Below, piece by piece: positions 5,452-8,076 of a stretch of DNA of 8,076 nucleotides. The stretch's first letter is position 1. Every line of letters starts with the position of its first letter. Under the pieces are notes generated by a model. That model did no database searches, was not told the origin of the DNA, and saw only the letters and a list, made by a program, of their open reading frames with translations. The position numbers and the translations under genes were made by a program. This DNA is from Lysobacterales bacterium (GTDB lineage: Bacteria; Pseudomonadota; Gammaproteobacteria; Xanthomonadales; SZUA-36): NCBI GenBank assembly GCA_009692275.1, contig SHZL01000121.1, positions 1-8,076 of the forward strand. The letters run 5' to 3'.

Positions 5452-8076
5452 TCAGCAAGTTTGCTCAGGTAATTCGCCTAAGAGCCGGGCAAGGTTTTCC
5501 CGCGCATGTTCAACTGAAAAATGGGAACGGACGTTTTCCAGCCCGCCGGCTGAGAGACGGTTCCACAGTGATTCATCCTGATACAGACGAACGATCGCTG
5601 CGGCAAATTCCCCGGCCGATCCTGCAATCAGGAGATCCATGCCATCGGTGGCAAACAAACCCTCTGCGGCCATCGGCGTGGCAACCACGGGTTGGCCGTG
5701 GCTCATGCTCAGGTTCACTTTGCCCTTGACCCCCGCTCCGTAACGCAAGGGCGCAACCGCCAGGCGGCAGCCATTGAGCCAGGGTTCCAGGTCCTTGACG
5801 AATCCGTGGAACACCACACCATTGCCGTGCAGCGCACGCACTTTTTCGGGCGCCTTGCTGCCGATCAGGTGAAACTGGATGTCGGGCAGTTGTTGATGCA
5901 CCAGCGGCCAGATGCTGCCGACGAACCATTGAACGGCGTCGACATTGGGCGGGTGCTGAAAACCCCCTACGAAAAAAATATCCTTACGTGCGGAAAAATC
6001 TGCGCCCCTGCCGGATACACGGTGAATGTTGGACAAAACATGCACCCGGGCATCAGGAGCATCCGTGGCAAGCACGTCTTTCTCAATCGAACTGACCACG
6101 AGGGTGGCGTCGGCTTGCCTGATGACGGCCAGTTCTGAACGCCGGGTTTGTGCTGCAACGCGTTTCATCGGCAGGCTGTTTTCCAGCTCAGCCAGGCGTT
6201 GTTCACGCAGGTAGTGCAAATCAACCGTGTCGAAAATGAACCGGGCGCGCGGACAATATTTTTGTATGAGCGAAATGTAGTTCACCGCGACGTAATGCCG
6301 GCTGATCATGATGAAATCGAAATCTCCGCCGCGTTCCTGAAAAAAATCCTGCAATGACTCTATCCACGGGTTGTAGAGAACTTCTACCCCGGCGTGCTGC
6401 AATGCGCTGGAATAGCGGCCTGCGTAGCCGCGGTTATCGGCAAAAAAACTGACGCCGTAACCCAGTTGCCGGAAACAATCAAACAGGTAGCACAGGCGCA
6501 TGCTGCCGGAGTCCTGGTCGGGCTCAGGCGTATGGGCATCAATGACCAGCACGCGTCCGCGCAGTCGGTGATCGCGTGCACGGCGAACCTGTGCTGCATT
6601 GGCCGGATCAGAAATGGGCTTCGGGTACGCGGCGAGTTCGGTCCGCCAGCGCTCGAGAAATTTTTTGCGGTTAATTTCCTGGAATCGCTTGGTGCCGCTG
6701 CCGGTGTCCGTGCCCCCGGTAATTCCTTCGTAGTGGATGATGGTTGCGGCAGCCTGCACGCGCACCTTGAAGCCGGCTGCACGTACCTTGAATGCCAGGT
6801 CTGTGTCCTCGTAATAAGCCGGGGCATAGCGCTGATCCAGTCCACCGAGTTGGTGGAACAGACTGGCGGGCAGCATCACGCAGGCCCCGGAACAGTAATC
6901 GACCTCACGCGTGTAACTGTACTCGGGGCGATCCGCATTGTCGCCGCGGCCATAGTTCCAGCCGCTGCCGTCCTGGAACACCATGCCGCCGGCTTCCTGC
7001 AAGCTGCCGTCCGGGTAAACCAGTCGCGCGCCGGCCAGGCCGGTATCCGGAAACTGCGCAAAGGTTTGCAGCAAGGCATCCAGCCAGCCATCCAGTACCT
7101 GCGTGTCGTTATTCAGTAAAACGATGTAACTGCCCCTGGCCGCCTTTGCGCCGGCGTTGCAGCTTCCAACAAAGCCAATGTTGGTTTTGTTGCGAATGGA
7201 TTCCAGTCCCACAATGCCTTGTAATCTCTGCGGGGTTTCGTCTTTTGAGCCATCATCGACGACGATAACCTCAAAGCTGGCGGCGTTCCTGGTAATGGCT
7301 ATGGAGCGCAGGCAGGCCGCTGTGTATTCCCACTTGTTGAACACCGGAATCACAATGGAAACCGCCGGTTTTTCCGCGCGTGGCAAACTTCCTGGCGGCT
7401 CCGGATCGCCCACGGGCTCAACATCTTGCCCTGGATGGGAGGCTGGCTTTACCCAGTTCTGACTGGACACCTGCAGGCGCATCACCGCGCCAGCCAGGCC
7501 CTGGGTGGTAACCGTGCGCACAAGTTGGGAAAACAGTAACGGCCAGCGCAGCGGGTTCCATGCGCGGGCTTGCTTGAGGTTGGCCAGCACCCGCCGCGTG
7601 GCGCGCAAAGGCTTGGTGAGTTTCCATGATGAACTTTGCAACACTGTTTCATATTGCTCACGACTTTGGCGCAAGTTTTCTGTGGTCACCCCGTGCCGCG
7701 CTTGTTCACCCAGGATTTGGGCCTCAAGGGTGTTCACCCACACGCGGTTATCTTCCTGTGTTTTTTGCAGCGCCTGGTCCCGCTCCATGGCCCACTCGGT
7801 GCGTTTTTCAATTTCGGCCTGCTGTTCCAGCACCAACTGGTCCAGCCGGGTTTTCTGCTTGCCCAGCCTGGCGCGTTGCTCGGCCAGCGCCGCGTGCTGG
7901 GTCTGGTCCAGGCTGGCGCGGGCTGCAAGAAAAGGCCTGGCATCCCGGGCTGGACACAACTCACAATAACGCTGCACCATAGCAGCGGCAGTGAAGTGCT
8001 CAACAGTGCCCAGATACGCCCGGATTTGATCCAGCACGGCCCGATCCCGTGCAAGTGCTTGTACCGTCTCCACCAG
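5452..8076 (-). CDS. Multidomain glycosyltransferase (coiled coil + GT2 + GT4), 5' end outside window
   Basis: This is probably a cytoplasmic or membrane-associated enzyme adding sugars to a surface polysaccharide, O-antigen or other glycan; its substrate is unknown. The frame stays open to the right edge (a Leu codon precedes the GTG at 8073), so the start probably lies outside. Counting from that GTG there are 873 residues: an unassigned segment (1-48); a coiled coil rich in Gln, Glu, Arg and Leu (about 50-147); SSSWKLTKPLR (147-157), a motif seen after coiled coils in O-antigen-type proteins; a linker; a GT2 domain (about 237-450) with VSIVIPVFN, DDGS (273-276), NND (321-323) and YYEDTD (420-425); then a GT-B module whose N-half starts at RVLVIDAHTPEPDQDSGS (507-524) and whose GT4-type C-half (about 699-865) has FVGGFQHPPN, FHGFV and GAGVKGKV. 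The usual GT4 second glutamate is absent (NLSMSHGQ, 787-794). No signal peptide or clear membrane segment is visible in the part present. The glycosyltransferase class is sure; the product is not. Confidence 0.92.
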   Translation of the reverse strand: MVETVQALARDRAVLDQIRAYLGTVEHFTAAAMVQRYCELCPARDARPFLAARASLDQTQHAALAEQRARLGKQKTRLDQLVLEQQAEIEKRTEWAMERDQALQKTQEDNRVWVNTLEAQILGEQARHGVTTENLRQSREQYETVLQSSSWKLTKPLRATRRVLANLKQARAWNPLRWPLLFSQLVRTVTTQGLAGAVMRLQVSSQNWVKPASHPGQDVEPVGDPEPPGSLPRAEKPAVSIVIPVFNKWEYTAACLRSIAITRNAASFEVIVVDDGSKDETPQRLQGIVGLESIRNKTNIGFVGSCNAGAKAARGSYIVLLNNDTQVLDGWLDALLQTFAQFPDTGLAGARLVYPDGSLQEAGGMVFQDGSGWNYGRGDNADRPEYSYTREVDYCSGACVMLPASLFHQLGGLDQRYAPAYYEDTDLAFKVRAAGFKVRVQAAATIIHYEGITGGTDTGSGTKRFQEINRKKFLERWRTELAAYPKPISDPANAAQVRRARDHRLRGRVLVIDAHTPEPDQDSGSMRLCYLFDCFRQLGYGVSFFADNRGYAGRYSSALQHAGVEVLYNPWIESLQDFFQERGGDFDFIMISRHYVAVNYISLIQKYCPRARFIFDTVDLHYLREQRLAELENSLPMKRVAAQTRRSELAVIRQADATLVVSSIEKDVLATDAPDARVHVLSNIHRVSGRGADFSARKDIFFVGGFQHPPNVDAVQWFVGSIWPLVHQQLPDIQFHLIGSKAPEKVRALHGNGVVFHGFVKDLEPWLNGCRLAVAPLRYGAGVKGKVNLSMSHGQPVVATPMAAEGLFATDGMDLLIAGSAGEFAAAIVRLYQDESLWNRLSAGGLENVRSHFSVEHARENLARLLGELPEQTC

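Noticed and set aside
6394..7119. 241-codon plus-strand open frame opposite the glycosyltransferase
   Set aside because: The minus strand encodes clear GT2 motifs here; the plus frame has low-complexity Ala/Val/Gly composition without known motifs.

Overview
The window holds three long protein-coding genes packed almost without gaps. Two lie on the + strand: the 3' part of hrpA, then a complete relA. One very long glycosyltransferase gene on the - strand runs towards them and leaves the window at its right edge. I see no tRNA, rRNA, insertion sequence, CRISPR array or other mobile element. The only non-coding stretches are 16 nt (hrpA-relA) and 24 nt (relA-glycosyltransferase).

The organism is most likely a GC-rich gammaproteobacterium (GC judged by eye at about 60%). 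The evidence is a synthetase-only RelA with a ruined HD hydrolase domain and the EFDD motif, as found in beta- and gammaproteobacteria that carry a separate SpoT. A full-length-type HrpA with the long C-terminal DUF3418 region fits the same group. I cannot name a genus. hrpA directly upstream of relA differs from the E. coli arrangement as I remember it.

Region 1-3188 encodes the HrpA DEAH-box RNA helicase from the end of its first RecA-like domain to its C-terminus. Region 3205-5427 encodes RelA, the ribosome-associated (p)ppGpp synthetase. The two are close enough to be co-transcribed, and both proteins are linked to stalled translation, so the pairing makes biological sense. Region 5452-8076 (minus strand) encodes a multidomain protein: a coiled-coil spacer ending in an SSSWKLTKPLR motif, a GT2-type glycosyltransferase domain, and a GT4-like GT-B module. 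It probably makes a surface polysaccharide or O-antigen-like glycan and may belong to a cluster beyond the right edge.

No clearly undescribed system is visible. The points worth a second look are the hrpA-relA pairing, a Gly-to-Ser change in the RelA synthetase loop (NSYQS), the build of the glycosyltransferase, and the loss in its GT4 module of the glutamate usually found in the nucleotide-sugar site.
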